Shown piece after piece: positions 33,804-45,221 of a stretch of DNA of 64,000 nucleotides (the first letter of the stretch is position 1; each line of letters starts with the position of its first letter). This DNA is from Marsupella aquatica (taxonomy: Eukaryota; Marchantiophyta). Below the pieces are notes generated by a model that was not told where the DNA came from, did not search any database, and worked only from the letters and a program-made list of their open reading frames with translations. The position numbers and the translations under genes are program-made. Where the stretch lies: positions 25,730,001 through 25,794,000 of the forward strand of contig OZ316894.1 of assembly GCA_973895155.1 (NCBI GenBank). Reading direction: 5' to 3'.

Positions 33804-36800
33804 CTACAACTGCAAAACCTTCAAAGTAGCACGGCGTCTTGAGAAACTCTCCAAAGGAATCACTTTGGTAAAGGCATCAGCGGGATTGAGCTTTCCATCA
33901 ATCTTGACTAGCTCAAAAGTTTTATCAGACACTGCTTGCCTGATAAAATGGTACCTGATATCAATGTGTTTCACCCTGCTATCCATCACCTGGTTAGCAG
34001 CCAAGTGAAGAGCACTCTGACTATCACAGTTTAGAGTCATTTTGCCATGCTCTAAACCCATCTCCGCGATCAACTTATCCAACCAAATAGCTTCCTTTGC
34101 CGCTTCTGCTATTGCAACATACTCTGCTTCTGTAGTAGACTGAGAAATGCACTTCTGCAAGGTAGATTTCCAACTGATACATCCTCCTCCAAGAGTGTAT
34201 ACAAACCTAGTTGTAGACCTCCTTGTATCCAAACAGCCTCCATAGTTAGAATCTACATAGCCAACTAACGTTCTATCTGATCTGTTATCAAATAGTAATC
34301 CATAGTCCTGTGTACCCTTGAGATACCTGAGAATCCACTTCACAGCTTCCCAATGTACCTTCCCTGGATTTGACATGAATCTGCTAACCTTGCCCATCGC
34401 TAGGGCCAAGTCAGGCCTAGTGCAAGTCATCAAATACATCAGACTGCCTACTGCCTTCTCATAAGGAATCTTAGCCATCAGACCTTTCTCCACAGCATCC
34501 GTAGGAGAGAAAGCTGATGATAACTTGAAATGTGAAGCTAAAGGAATACTCACTGGCTTATAGTTTTCCATGTTGAATCGTGCAAGTACTTTCCTCGCAT
34601 ACTGGCCTTGACTCAAGCACAACTGTCCAGTATCAGAGTTCCTAAAAATCTCCATCCCTAAGATCCTCTTGGCCTTACCAAGATCCTTCATCCTGAATTC
34701 AACACTCAATTTCGTCTTGAGACTGTCAACCTCAGATTGATCTTTAGCCACAATCAGCATGTCATCCACATAGATCTCCAGAATGATGAAACCAAATACA
34801 TCATTCTTGACTGATTTCGTATACACACAAGGATCATACACCATCCTTGTAAAACCTTGAGCAAGCATGAAATCATCAAACCGCTTGTTCCACTGTCTGG
34901 GAGATTGCTTCAATCCATACAAGGACTTGAGCAATCTGTAAATTAAGTTCTCTTGGCCCTTCTTCATAAAGCCTAGTGGCTGTCTCATGAAGATCATCTC
35001 TTCCAAGTTGCCATAGAGAAAAGTAGTAACAACATCCATCTGATCCATCACCAGATTAAAAAACACAACAAGTTGACACAAGATCCGAATTGTGGAATAC
35101 TTAGCCACCGGTGAAAAGACCTCATTGTAGTCCACTCCTTTCTCCTGAGTGAACCCCTTGGAAACAAGCCTTGCCTTGTAGATCTTATCTCCACCCTCTG
35201 AAGGACTGTCCTTCAACTTGTAAATCCACTTGTTGTCCACCACTAGCTTGCTGACCTCTTGGAAGCTCCACGAGCTCCCATGTCTTGTTGTCACTCAAAG
35301 ATTGCAACTCCCTCTGCATTGTTGCATTCCACTCATGCTTCTGCTCTGAAGCACAAGCCTTACTGTACGAAGAAGGCTCTCCTTCTTCCAAGATCAAAGC
35401 CATATCATTTTCATCAGGTGCAATGTCAATATCATCTAGCTTAGATGAGTCTGCCCATTGACCATACCTGGTAGGAGCTCTAGTAGAACGACTGGAAGTT
35501 CTTCTAGTAGATGACTCAGACTGATCTGTTGCTGCTGCTGCTGGTTGAATTTGAGGTACCCGAGCAACAATCTTCTCCTCTTGTTCTATCACAAGAACCA
35601 GCTCCAAGCCCGGAGCTTCTCCATCTCTCCTGTCATGAACTGCATCATGACTAATCTCCCCCTCAACCCGGTCCGGGATGGGAGATTTCCCCTTGTCAGT
35701 ATGGAAGTCCTGAGAACTCTCCCCCTCCTTTGATGATCTGGACTCATTAAAGGATACATCTCTACTGACAATCAGCTTACAGGTTACTGGATCCCATAAC
35801 CTATAACCCTTCACACCTTTCTGATAGCCAACGAAAATGCACTTCTTCGACTTGGACTCCAGCTTGGATCGAAGCTGGGAAGGTGTAAGCACATAAGCAT
35901 CACATCCAAAAATCCTCAGATGTGAGTAATCTGTTGGACGCCCGTACCTCATTTCAAATGGCGTCTTGAATCCAATAGAACTGGATGGAGAAAAATTTAC
36001 CAAATAAGCTGTAGTGTTGACAGCTTCAGCCCAAAACTCATGTGGTAAGCATGATTGACTGAACATACTCCTCGAGCGGTCCAATAGTGTTCGGTTGAGT
36101 CTCTCAGAAACACCATTCTGCTGAGGAGTATAACTTGTTGTAAGATGGCAGATAATCCCCTGCTTCTTACAATACGTTCCAAATTCCCCGGAACAGTATT
36201 CACCGCCGTTATCCGATCAAAGATATCTCACCTTATTACCAATCTGATTCTCAACTTGGGCTTTCCACTCCTTAAAAGTGGCAAAAACATCAGACTTATT
36301 GTGTAGAAAGTATATCCATACATACCTTGAGTAATCGTCTATGAACGTGACATAGTATAACCGTCCAGAATGTGAGGGAGTAGGGGCTGGACCCCACACA
36401 TCACTATGTACATACTCAAGTACCTCCTTGCTGGTGTGAGTTTCAACTTCGAAGTGTTTTCTGTGCTGCTTCCCTAGCACACAGTACTCACAAAATTCCA
36501 ACTTACATGATTGCAAATTAGAAAGTAATCCTTTCTTCTGAAGAATAACCAAACCTTTTTCATTCATGTGGCCCAAACGGAAGTGCCACAGCCGGCCCGT
36601 CTCCTCATGAGATAAGGTTACATTGGCTTCATCACAAACTACACTGCCCTCTAAAATGTATAGATTGCTATGTCTCTTTCCCTTCAATACAACCGGGAAT
36701 ACAACTTTAGTACCAGTTGAAACCTGAAGGACACCATTAGCAGAGCTCCACTGATGGCCATTTGCTTCTAAAATTCCAAGTGACATGAGATTTTTCATCA

Positions 36801-37041
36801 TGCTGGGAATATGTCTCACATTCCTCAACGTTCTCACAACACCATCAAACATATGAAATCTTACAGATCCAAGTCCAACAACTTGACATGGGATTCCATT
36901 TCCCATCAACACTGACCCGTTGGAAACCGTGTAAGAACTGAAACAATCTCTCCTAGAGCAAATGTGAAAAGTACATGCACTATCTAGAATCCAGTCATCA
37001 CTACCTGGATTTGACACTACGTTGAGAGCATAACCTTGACA
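33804..37041 (-). pseudogene. pol: Copia 1 pol: protease, integrase, RT, RNase H
   Basis: Protease: WILDSACTFHIC just after 37017. Integrase: pre-domain H..H..C..C text (HFRLGHMNEKGL ... CEYCVLGK), then DVWGPAPTPS, FIDDYSRYVWIYFL and SDNGGEY, with a TGA immediately before SDNGGEY (about 36217) where an Arg codon is usual. Reverse transcriptase: KARLVSKGFTQEKGVDY, the SLYGLKQSPRQW block and YVDDMLI. RNase H: GYVDSNYGG, STTEAEYVA and the NPADAFTK end. A frameshift near 35250-35290 separates NKTWELVELP from VVDNKWIYKLKD. The product could not be made whole from this copy. Confidence 0.93.
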
Positions 37042-38114
37042 TCACAATATGTCATCATCATCGAGTAAATCTACCTCATGCGAGCTTGATGCCGCATTAG
37101 CAGAGGCAGTAGGGACCTTTACTCGACAATCCCTTTTCATGTGGCCAAGCTTGCCACAATTCCAACATGCAAGAGGCTTCCTCTCTTGCAATTTCCGTCT
37201 GGATTTAGATCTCCCCAGTGATGTAGATCTAAACCTGTTCTGCCCATTCGTGCGCTGCACTGCTCTTCCCCTGTTCACATTCAGCGTAGTGCCAGAAGAA
37301 GATGCTGTTTGTGATTGACCCAACTTCTTCTGAGCATCATCAGACAGTAATGAGCTCACCACCTCATTATACGAAATGGACTTCAAATCTCTGTACAAGA
37401 GCACCTGTTTCAAGCCCTGATAAGACGGTGGTAAGGAGCCCTAACCCTAAACCCTAAACCCAGAAGCAAGGCCATATCCTCATCTTCAACTCCTTTTCCC
37501 AAGTTTGATAGATCCATCGCTAGACTGTCAAATTCATCCAGGTGATCCTGCATCTTGCTCCCTTCCTTGAGCCTAAGGCTCATCAAGAGAGACTTCTTGT
37601 ACAGCCGGTTTGACGCATCTTCCCGGTAGTACTTCTCTCTTAGAGCCTTGAACAATGACGTGCAATCCGCATAATCATCCAGTTGCTTGATGATGTGCGG
37701 CTTGAGATATAGCATCATTGCATTGACAGCAATCACCTGCTCCTGTCTCCACTGTCTCAAAGAAATCTCCTCCTCTCCATCATACTGCTCTCGCGAAGAG
37801 AGCAGATGAGCCAAGCCCATGGCCCGTAGAACACCCTTCACTTGCTTCTCCCACAGTAAGTAATCAGTACGACCATCGTACTTCTCCACCTCAAACTTCA
37901 CTCCTCCAAATCTAGCCATCTCCCTCTTCTTTCCAACTACCGACAGCTCTGGTAGTAACACAGCTTCCTCCACTACACGCCGCACTGGTGATTGTACCGG
38001 TGTCACTAGTTCCTCCTCAAACGGTAGCAGCTCCTCCTCAGACTCACCGTCTGATCGTCGCGATCCTGAAGCTCCACCGACGCCAATTCTTCCAGTATCC
38101 TCCGAGTCACTCAT
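37042..38114 (-). pseudogene. gag: Copia 1 gag, frame broken by telomeric repeat
   Basis: Starts at the ATG at 38114 (MSDSEDTG); the frame extends to 38123 without an ATG. A Ser/Glu-rich N-terminus leads into a Copia gag domain with YDGRTDYLLWEKQVKGVL, LDDYADC..LFKALREKYY and MQDHLDEFDSLAMDLSNLG. After DMALLL the frame is lost in the GGGTTTAGGG insertion (37439-37461). In another frame it resumes with SLPPSYQGLKQVLLYRD and continues to the basic tail and the zinc knuckle CWNCGKLGHMKRDC. A TGA at 37042-37044 then separates it from the protease in the same frame. Confidence 0.9.
37439..37461 (-). repeat. interstitial telomeric repeat inside gag
   Basis: The minus strand reads GGGTTTAGGGTTTAGGGTTA then GGG, three units of the plant TTTAGGG telomere repeat (one short by a T). 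It lies exactly where a Copia gag should continue from LLL into SLPPSY, so the repeats are an insertion and account for the frameshift. Confidence 0.88.
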
Positions 38115-39576
38115 ATGAAACAATCACAAAAAAACGTCTTTTTTCAAAACTTCTCATAAAACTCAAAACTCAACACCGCCGCGTAGCCCACAAAGCTAGG
38201 AGTCCAATACTGAAAACCAAAATCAAAATCAAAATTTGACAAAAAAGTTATTCAAATTTCGGTTGGGGTGGGTAAAACCTTGGGAAACTCCCCTGTTTTG
38301 ACCACCTCGGAGAATAACCAAAATACCAAGTACAACCCATCGTCGGAATCACGATGTGATCGGTGTGCCGCGTTGCTAACTCCAGTGGCAACGTCGTTGC
38401 CGAAAAAGAACTAAAAAAGTTACCGTTCGGCGGATGGAATCTTTGTCGGACGGCCAAAAAACAGCTCTCTGTTTTTTTGGGAATATTCCCGCACAGTCCA
38501 ACAGGGCTCACAGGGGGCCGTTCCCCCAGTCGGAGCGGTTAAAACGGAGGGTCACAGGGCCCGGGATGACGCACAACCAATGAGGAGGAGGACGAGGCCC
38601 TAAACCCCAGGCAAAGGCGCGCGTATTTGCGGCCAGAATCGCATATAAACAGCAAAAAACGTGAAAAAACGGGTTTAAAGGGGTCAAAACGCGCATATTT
38701 TCGTGTATTTGGGCCGTATATGGGTGTTTTTGGTCGTATTTGGGCCCCAAAAGCACGTTTTCACGCTTAAAGGGGTGTGGGAGGCCGGTGTGCGCGCCGG
38801 GGCGTATGGCGAACCTGGTTTGTCGGGTATTGGGGCCGTATTGGGGCAAAAAATGCTCTAAACTAACCTTAAAAATGTGCCCAAAATGACACAAAGGCCG
38901 TGTTACAAACCTCAGCCGCGTCCGCTTTGGTTTCCCATGAGAAAAGTGATGACCGTCGACATGAAAATTTTTCCGAATTGCACCGGCACGTCTGAAGCTC
39001 CACCAGAGAAAGAACTTCTGTTGAGTCGCCTTCACTCTGCGTCAAGTGCCAATCTCGGACTCAAAACGACCGTCTCGCCACGATCTCTCCGTTGAGCCTC
39101 AGCACTTCTTGTTTCTTCCTCCGAGTCAAGCGTCACGACGAGTAATCTGGTTCAGGGAAAAACAAGCACCATAGCTTGTCAAAAAACCAGAACGCCTCCT
39201 TCACTCGTCACAACGCACTCGTTCTGCAAACGTCAGCAAACTAGATACCAAAATGACCAGCACGCTCCAACCTTCAACTTGAACTATCACATGCGATGCC
39301 CCGCACACCGCACAGCTCACACCGTTGAAGAAACGATCTCTGGTTTCTCCCTCGAAATACCGTCGAACACGAATAAACCCTGAATGACGCAAACATCAAA
39401 TCCTCCGCACCACGGATACCGATCAACGAGTTCTAACCACTGTTAGAAAGCCCTCTCACTAACGTATCCGCACAACCACATACATTTGAGTTCCATGCGA
39501 TGAAACTCCGAATGTACCATCGACAATGAATGCTGGAAAAACCTGTCACGAAAAAACCTCGTCACCTCCCAGGCAT
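38115..39576 (-). other. Copia 1 long leader region
   Basis: About 1.46 kb lies between the primer site and gag, with no gag-pol similarity. It contains GTATTTGGGCC / GTATTGGGGC-type repeats (38690-38850, plus strand) and a 175-codon minus-strand ORF (38508-39035) without a recognisable domain. Plant Copia leaders are usually shorter, so part may be acquired DNA. Confidence 0.5.
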
Positions 39577-39588
39577 GCTCTGATACCA
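39577..39588 (-). other. primer-binding site, initiator Met tRNA
   Basis: Minus strand TGGTATCAGAGC, two bases inside the 5' LTR. It is complementary to the 3' end of plant initiator methionine tRNA, the standard primer of many plant LTR elements. Confidence 0.93.
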
Positions 39589-39590
39589 CT

Positions 39591-39933
39591 TGTTGAGCAT
39601 AGACGACATTCGCAACTGCAAACCCATGAACCATCCAACGCACAAGAGTTGACACAGAGAGATACGTGGTTCACCTCCACATGAGGCTACGTCCACAGGA
39701 ACACACAAGAGCTTTACTGCACTCTAGGCCGACCGGCCATACCAAGCATCCACAGCACAAGCTCTCCATATCTCTCAACTAGCTCCGTAACAATGAGCCT
39801 AAGTTTCACCAAGTCTGGCATCAGCCCTGGCTATATACACAACAGCACTACCGCTAACAATAGCTAAGTCCTAACCCGAGTTAGCCTAACTGTAGTTAGC
39901 TCATGAGTCACAAGACTAGAGCAATATCTAACA
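39591..39933 (-). repeat. 5' LTR of Copia 1
   Basis: 343 bases, in element sense beginning TGTTAGATATTG and ending GCTCAACA. On the minus strand it holds a GTATATAGCC TATA-like box (around 39830) that could start element transcription. Confidence 0.95.
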
Positions 39934-40069
39934 ACTTTGGACTAAAGATCAGCCATTATTTATACTAAAGTGAACCAAATCTGTTTTTGAAACCAACAAA
40001 AATTAGTGTTACTAGGGCTCAAAATCATTTTTACCATTTTTTACTAACACTAATTAGGTGAACAGTGTA

Positions 40070-41614
40070 GTTTGTGAACCCTCACAGTGAACTTTACTTT
40101 GTATTTTAATTGAAGGTTATGACATTTAACCCCCTTGCCAGCCTGATCAGACTGGGATCCCCTGACTTAAGATTCTCTGTTACTGGCATGGATCAAGGCC
40201 ACAACTCATCCCAAATATAGTTTTGCCAGTATCTACTAGTCAGGCAGACACTTGGTATCCTATGAAGTAAACGGGCTCACTGCCCTAGAGGATCACACCC
40301 CAAAATCTCCTTGAAGGGATGGGTTATCTTAGTACTTTTTTTCCTATTCCTTGCACCTGGATCTTTCAAACTAGATCTACATCTACCTTCTCACACTGAC
40401 TAGTAAAAACACTGGGCTTATTATGCATGACCTTTGACATTAGAATAATTATGTTGCTGATAGATCATTCACATTAACCTATCATTCTCACTTTTTTATG
40501 TTCAACTTTGACTTTGTTTTACTTTCTTATGTTTGACAAATCTTTGTTCAACATTTTTTATCCCACATTTTTTATATTTCATTGCTCTGTATTTTACATT
40601 TCCCAATATTACCAGTAATGTGCACTCAAAACAAAATTAATTATCTTCCCACCCCTTTGGTCCCATGTCCCCTTCCCCATTGCAGGGCACAGGCCCCCAA
40701 GGGGCGAAAACAAATTATCTTTATCTGCTCCACACACCCCTCACAGTCTCAGCCCTAATGTTTACTCAGGAAGGTAAACTCACCTAAACCTGTGTTCTTT
40801 TCTCGGGGGCCTCACTCTAAAGGGGGCTCATAACACGCTCAAGGTTCTTAGCTATTAAACACCCTAAAAAATAAGAAAAAAAGTTTTTTAACTTTCTTTT
40901 TCTACCCCTATATTTTTGGAATATTCTATAAATATTCCCAAATTTCAATTCTAAACCCATTTATTTCCTTATAATTCTCAAAATTGGATTTTAAAAACCC
41001 AATGTCCTTTTACAAAAATGTAAAAGTATTCTTCTCAACCCAATATACAAACCCTATACTTATTTTTGTGTGATGGGTAGAAAAGAAATAAGTGAGGAAC
41101 CCAGGGTTCTTTTGCCCCATTTGGAGCCCCATTGTTTTTCCACGCAAAACGACACCAAACTCTGCCATTTTTTTGGCCCAGGGACGAAGTCAATCAAGCC
41201 AAAAGGGGAGGGCACCATTGGCCTCACACACAGCCTGACTTGTTTTTGCTCCTCCCAGGCCTGCGACTGTGCCCTGCAACGGGGAAGGGGAGCCAAGAGG
41301 GGTTGCGGCGGGTGAACGTTAGTACTATTGGGTAGTTTGGACAGGTTAGTAAAAAGTTTTACATTTGTGCTTTTGACTTTCTTATACTCCACTTTACATG
41401 TACCACTTTCTTGGTTTTTGACATGTGAATCATTTACTTTCTACCCCTGGACATTACATGCTTTTAATTTTGTCCATTAGACATTATCATCAACCCTTCA
41501 GTGGCCTGCCTGCCTGCCCACTTAAAGCCCCACGTACTGTCCCAGGACCAAAACCTGGTGGATCCAGGTTAATAAAATGAGTGAATAATGTTCTCCAAAA
41601 ACAAAACAAAAAAC
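40070..41614. other. AT-rich intergenic with dispersed repeat
   Basis: No gene. 40855-41060 resembles 50990-51180 (shared GGAATATTC, ATTCCCAAATTT, TTATAA(T/G)TCTCAAAATTG, TTTACAAAAA or TCTACAAAAA) and, inverted, 52440-52600. The ORFs at 41060-41392 (-) and 41070-41315 (+) are mutual shadows without domains. Confidence 0.4.
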
Positions 41615-41638
41615 TGTTTAATGAGAATGAATATTAAT
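41615..41638 (-). repeat. 3' LTR remnant of Copia 2
   Basis: Identical to the outer 24 bases of the 5' LTR (plus strand TGTTTAATGAGAATG...TTAAT), then joined directly to truncated RT sequence. Confidence 0.88.
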
Positions 41639-44254
41639 GGGAAAAACCCATGGCAATCATTTCATCAGTAAATCTTTGATACCATACTCTGCCACTTTGT
41701 TTCAGGCCATATAGTGCCTTCAACACGCGGATAGCTAGTCCGCGGCGAGTATTCCGTACGGTTGACACAGCGGTGTCATTATTATGAGTTACATGTGTAG
41801 ATGACACATTAGGTGTAACTTGAGATAATTGTGTTATAATCTTATGTAGATATGGGATATGCGATTTAGCGCCTTGAGCTAAAGCTCGGCGACGTTGCTC
41901 CAACTCGGGAGGTGATCGCATGTATAGACAAGTGTCTAAGGTGCCATATATATATGCAGTTGCAACATCTAATTGTCGCATTTGTAGTTGGTGGAAAATG
42001 GCAAATCCGATAAGGTATCGGAATGTTGTGCTATCCATAACCGGTGAGTAAGTTTCATCGTAATGAATTCCCGGTTGTTGGGTAAATCCTTTCCCTACTA
42101 GACGTGCTTTGTAACGTACAACTTGGCCTTTATCATTTCTTTTGCGGACAAATGTCCACTTGTAGCCAATAAGATGTACGTCCTGCGGTGTTGGCTCGAC
42201 TAGGCCAAAAGTGTGTCTGCTTAGTAGGGAATCTAATTCTCCATTTATAGCTTTCTGCCATTCAGGCCAATCTGGTCTGTTTTGGCATTCTAAAATGGAT
42301 ATTGGTTCTGGTGTCTCGTTAGTGATATTTGTTGCCACCATTAATGCAAAAGCATCATCTATTGAAGTAGTATTCCTATCCCACATCTCACCGGTGTGTG
42401 CGAAGTGGATAGAAATCTCTTCATGAGTTGTGGATTCTGTGTGGTTGGCATCAGGTGAAGGTGGTATAGATGAACCGCGCCTTCTTGGTTGTTTATCCTT
42501 GGATCCCAAAGGTCTACCTCGTTTTGCACGAGGTTGGGATGTACTAGCTGGTTCACTTGATAATTCGATGCGAGCAGATGCTCTCGCAGCTGGAATATGT
42601 GAGCGGCTAATTTGGGATGTATCGACAAAAGCGTCGGGAAGTTCTTCCACAATCTTGTGGAGTTGTAAAATTCTTTGAACTTCTTTCTCCCCTTGATTCG
42701 TTCTAAGGTCTTGCCAAAATGGCGAGTGTCGTTCCCACTCCAAAGGTGGTTGTGGGTGTTTAGGGGTTATTAATGGTGGGTAAATGTGTTCGTCAAAATG
42801 ACAATCTAGAAATCTGGCTTTAAAAACATCGCCAGTTGTGGGCTCCATGTATCGGATTATGGACGGTGAGTCGAATCCGATGTATATCCCCAACTGTCGT
42901 TGAGGTCCCATCTTGGTTCGTTTGGGTGGAGTAATGGGGACCATTACTTGACATCCAAATGAGCGAAGATGTGATAGGTCAGGTTTAATACCATTAGCAA
43001 TTTGGTATGGGCTATAGGTATTAAAGGCCGATGGGCGGTATTGGATTAATGCGTTAGCCTGTAATATGGCGTGTCCCCATGCTGAGACGGGGAGTTTTGA
43101 CTGCATTAGTAATGGGCGTGCAATTAACTGAAGGTGTTTAATGACCGCTTCAGCTAATCCGTTCTGAAAATGCACGTGAGGTACAGGATATTGTACGTCT
43201 ATGCCAAGTGATGTGCAAAAGTCATCAAATGTTTCGGATGTGAATTCCCCTGCATTGTCTACCCTTAGTGTCTTAATGGGGTGATCGGGGAATTGTGCTT
43301 TCACGCGCAGGATTTGCGCCAAAATACGAGGTATAACCATGTTCCTCGTTGAAAGCAGTGTCACATTTGACCATTTAGTTGATGCGTCGATTAATACCAT
43401 AAAGTAGCGGAATGGTCCGCTCGGTGGGTTAATTGGCCCGCAAACATCGGCATGGATTATTTCCAAGAATTTGGGTATTTTGGTTGGCAATTTTGATGTC
43501 GTGGGCCTTGTTATTAATTTGCCGCGTGAGCATGCAGTGCATGGGGTGCTAGCTGGGATGTGGCGTGTATTGATTGGAATGCCACTTGAATTCTTAATTA
43601 TTTTGGTTAGCATTGATTGGCCGGGGTGGCCGAGGTGTGCATGCCAAAGCGCGGGCAATTCACTTGTTTGGGCATTGTTATGCAGGCATTCAATATGTGT
43701 TACATAAAACCCGCAAGGATACGAGAAAAGTGTTTCTTTAATGATTTTCCCCGTAGGGGTATTTTCAACCAAGTGTATCACTTCCTGGTCTCTTGTGTCG
43801 CCCGTCTGGACATGTAGTCCATTTGCTCGTATATCTCTAAAACTGAGGAGATTACGGGTTGCGTTCGGGGCGAAAATGGCAGATTCTATGTGAATCGCTG
43901 TACCCTGCAGTAGTCTAATGGAAGTTGGGCCGAAGCCTTCTTCTATTTGGCTAGGGCCATTTATAGTGGTCAGGGATCTACGTGAGGGTGTAATCTTGTG
44001 GAAAGGTGCCTATCCCTGAGGATAGTATGTGTGGTCGCACTGTCGATAATACATGTGCTTGGGCTATTTAAATCTGGTGTAGTGGAGCTACTTGCCACTA
44101 AGTGTGCCTCGGGTTGGGCAGGTAGGTCTGAAAAGTCTTGGAATGGGTCGCTAGACTCCATAAACGCCCCGTGGGTTTCACGGGGTGGTGCCCTAGAGGT
44201 TTGTCCGTCCCTGAGGGATCGTTGATATAGCTCTTTAAGGTGTTGCGGGATTCT
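41634..44254 (-). pseudogene. pol: Copia 2 pol: protease, integrase, partial RT
   Basis: Protease CIIDSATTHTILRD is near 44044, then a frameshift near 43,970-43,990. From 43781 a 715-codon frame carries integrase (LWHAHLGHPG, CTACSRGKL, DVCGPINPPSG, DNAGEFTSETFDDFC, QNGLAEAVIKHLQL) and a linker with an acidic/basic stretch. The first half of RT follows: YKWTFVRKRNDKGQVVRYKA, the GFTQQPGIHYDETYSPV and LDVATAYIYG blocks, LKALYGLKQSGRVWYQRF. The RT catalytic YxDD and all RNase H are missing. Confidence 0.9.
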
Positions 44255-45221
44255 ACAGTTTCTGGTTAGGTGGTTGGTCATGCCGCATGCATGGCATTTT
44301 GGGCGTTCTCATTGTGGTCGGGATTGTGACCAATCATTTCTACGGTTGTTGTTATATGTTTTACCACCGCCGCGTCCGCAGCATCCACCTCGTCCTCCGC
44401 GTCCGCTGCGTCCATCGCGTCCTCCACGTCCTCCGCGTCCTCCACGTCCACTAAAGGACCGTCTGAAATTGTGTTGTGGGCGTTGGTTAAAGAAACTCCC
44501 CCTGTTGGGGTTGTTTCTATGGTTGCCATTCCTACTGCGCTTAATGCCCTGCCTTGATGTGGAGGGTTCAGCGGTGTCGGTAAGATGTGTTTCACTCTGT
44601 GATCCTGAGGGCAGTTTGCCCGCAGGACGTTTTCTAGAGTTAACTAAAAGGAGTTCTTGGTTTCTCTCTGTGACTAGAAGGTGGGCTATGAGCTCGGAGT
44701 ATTGCCCGAACTTCATGTTTCGATACTGTGTTGATAGCCACACATTCGATGAATGAAATGTCGACAAGGTCTTCTCTAGCAGATCCTTGTTTGTAACTGG
44801 CTCGCCACATAGTGCGAGGGTTGAGGTTATTCTAAAGAGTTCACTATTGTAGGCTGAAATTGAGGTAAAGTCCTGGACCCGCAGGTTGAGCCAGTCTTGT
44901 CTTGCTCTAGGTAATTCGACCAATTTCTGGTGGTTGAATCGGGTCTGTAGGGCTGTCCATAGTTCCCGAGGGGTCGAAAGGTGCATGTATTGTCTCTGGA
45001 GGAATCTATGGATGTGGCGTCTCAAGAATACTAGGGTTTTCGATTCGTTGGCTTTAGTTAATGGGTCTGGTTGGGGTTCGCCAGCTAGTAGGTTGAGCCA
45101 TCCCTATAGCTGGGAGTAGGGTTAGCGAGGTTAGGTTTTCTTTTAGGTTCATGGACCATTCTAGGTAGTTGCCGCCATCTATTTCTAGGGCGGGGAAGGT
45201 GAGTTTCTCAAGGTTGGTCAT
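44255..45221 (-). pseudogene. gag: Copia 2 gag with RGG-rich tail and zinc knuckle
   Basis: ATG at 45221 gives MTNLEKLTFPALEIDGGNYLEW, a typical Copia gag start. A one-base shift near 45100 moves the frame to ...WLNLLAGEPQPDPLTKANESK and LRRHIHRFLQ, with ELWTALQTRF following. The tail is Arg/Gly-rich (SGRGGRGGRGGRDGRSGRGG), encoded by a run of CGTCC repeats on the plus strand. A TGA (44309-44311) interrupts the frame before the knuckle CHACGMTNHLTRNC, which ends near 44255. Confidence 0.85.

Larger units (their letters stand above)
33249..39938 (-). mobile_element. Copia LTR retrotransposon 1 with 5-bp target duplication
   Basis: Complete-looking Ty1/Copia element of 6680 bases (33254-39933) on the minus strand, flanked by ACTTT at 33249-33253 and 39934-39938. 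Order on the minus strand is 5' LTR, primer site, ~1.4-kb leader, gag with zinc knuckle, protease, integrase, reverse transcriptase, RNase H, polypurine tract and 3' LTR. Integrase before RT defines Copia. The LTRs differ at about nine positions plus one indel over 344 bases, so the insertion is fairly recent. Two in-frame stops, one pol frameshift and a telomeric-repeat insertion in gag make this copy non-autonomous. Confidence 0.97.
33050..40069. mobile_element. MITE, TA-flanked, copy 2, split by a Copia element
   Basis: The left half (33052-33253) begins CACTGTTCACC and follows copy 1 closely, including the TTAGGGTCTA and ATGAATTAGTGTTACTATGG phrases. The right half (39934-40067) ends GGTGAACAGTG. 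TA flanks both ends (33050-33051, 40068-40069). Without the Copia insertion the MITE would be about 330 bases. The break falls inside TTAGTGTTACTTTGGACTA of copy 1. Confidence 0.9.

Noticed and set aside
38508-39035. 175-codon minus-strand ORF in the Copia 1 leader, as a gene
   Set aside because: No domain and repetitive GC-rich text. Kept only as a remark under the leader.
44274-44756. 160-codon plus-strand ORF with PPRPPRP repeats
   Set aside because: It is the antisense reading of the Arg/Gly-rich gag tail of Copia 2.
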